NCBI GenBank assembly: GCA_030705945.1
Contig: JAUZPS010000299.1
Location: forward strand, 1-6,153
From: Bacillota bacterium
Lineage (GTDB): Bacteria > Bacillota > Clostridia > Acetivibrionales > DSM-2933
Length of the DNA stretch: 6,153 nt
Direction of reading: 5' to 3'
In this document: in pieces, positions 5,765 to 6,153 of the stretch
How positions within the stretch are numbered: the first letter of the stretch is position 1
Layout: the number at the start of each line of letters is the position of its first letter
Program-made: the position numbers and the translations under genes
The notes under the pieces: model-generated
Seen by the model: only the letters and a program-made list of their open reading frames with translations
The model's database searches: none
What the model was told of the DNA's origin: nothing

Positions 5765-5944
5765 CTTAATCATATCGCAAATTCAGTATGGTTGTAGATA
5801 TTATCGGCATGATAAAAAAATTTCATAATATAAACATAATCAGTTTACGTTTTGCTGTAATACAAGACCAGCTAATTAAAGTCGAGTTATTTCGACTTAA
5901 TTCAGGATAATTAACATTTCCCAGCGGTTTTTTCAGAAGCGCAT
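5765..5944. other. Non-coding stretch with a hairpin
   Basis: No gene is seen on either strand. AATTAAAGTCGA at 5874-5885 pairs with TCGACTTAATT at 5892-5902 around a six-base loop, with one bulged A, making an 11-bp stem. It has no T-run on either side, so it is not a typical terminator; it may be a protein-binding palindrome or RNA structure. Confidence 0.45.
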
Positions 5945-5989
5945 AAAAAACTGTGAGAAGTTTTGTTTTTACACATTACTTCTCACAGT
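5945..5989 (-). terminator. Rho-independent terminator of the right-edge gene
   Basis: A perfect 12-bp stem (ACTGTGAGAAGT at 5950-5961, ACTTCTCACAGT at 5978-5989) encloses a 16-base loop. On the - strand it is followed by a run of T (complement of 5945-5950), then ATGCG. It lies about 70 bases after the stop codon of the - strand gene entering from the right, the expected place for its terminator. The loop is longer than usual. Confidence 0.7.
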
Positions 5990-6059
5990 CTCGTCACCGC
6001 CTCCTACTCGATTAATACCATTTATTTAAAGCGCCATACCATCAACATCAGCTCCCTAT

Positions 6060-6153
6060 TTACTTGCTCTTTGGAGTTATGTATATACGATATCCTGAAC
6101 TATTGTTGCAGCTTGGTAATGTTACATTAATCTGCCCGTTGGACACGGTATAA
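6060..6153 (-). CDS. C-terminal fragment of a probable extracellular beta-rich protein (gene start outside window)
   Basis: The - strand frame from the window edge encodes 30 residues, YTVSNGQINVTLPSCNNSSG then YRIYITPKSK, and stops at the complement of 6060-6062. The alternation of Val/Ile with polar residues and the pattern S-N-G-x-I-x-V-T-L-P-x-x-S-x-Y-R-I-Y resemble the last strands of the all-beta C-terminal domains found on secreted glycoside hydrolases (alpha-amylase C-domain style). In this genomic setting a carbohydrate-active enzyme would fit, but the fragment is too short to name the family. The terminator downstream at 5945-5989 supports a real gene end. Confidence 0.6.
   Translation of the reverse strand, partial: YTVSNGQINVTLPSCNNSSGYRIYITPKSK

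Noticed and set aside
5634..6059. c-di-GMP riboswitch near the diguanylate cyclase
   Set aside because: I looked for the conserved GEMM core elements on both strands and did not find them.

Overview
The window is AT-rich DNA from a low-GC anaerobic Firmicute. The best clue to its origin is the large gene at 2222-4408. It encodes a secreted RCC1-repeat protein whose C-terminus closely resembles, from memory of the family, the X-module plus type II dockerin of the CipA scaffoldin. That points to the cellulosome-forming clostridia (Acetivibrio / Ruminiclostridium / Pseudobacteroides group). Genus and species cannot be fixed from the sequence alone.

Layout, left to right. (1) 1-714, + strand: the C-terminal end of a multi-spanning DUF2339-type membrane protein, then a gene-poor stretch with a rho-independent terminator at 827-865. 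(2) 1016-1701: a promoter embraced by a perfect 16-bp inverted repeat drives a two-gene unit made of a small four-helix membrane protein and a 69-residue XRE-type regulator, overlapping by ATGA. (3) 1733-1993: a small gene with a strong ribosome site and a CxxC motif that is broken by two frame changes. (4) 2222-4408: the RCC1/X-module/dockerin protein. (5) 4497-5633, - strand, convergent with it: a six-helix membrane diguanylate cyclase with intact GGDEF and RxxD sites. (6) 5634-6059: a non-coding stretch holding a 71-bp inverted-repeat element that resembles fused insertion-sequence ends, a hairpin, and a - strand terminator. (7) 6060-6153, - strand: the last 30 codons of a gene entering from the right, probably a beta-rich extracellular protein.

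The genes do not form one pathway. The membrane protein/XRE pair looks like a self-regulating module. The dockerin protein is inferred to be exported and docked to the cell surface through a type II cohesin. The diguanylate cyclase would make c-di-GMP at the membrane, but no sequence signal links it to the dockerin gene. The most unusual item is the 14-blade RCC1 array (arithmetically two seven-bladed propellers) joined to a cohesin-binding module, with no catalytic domain visible.
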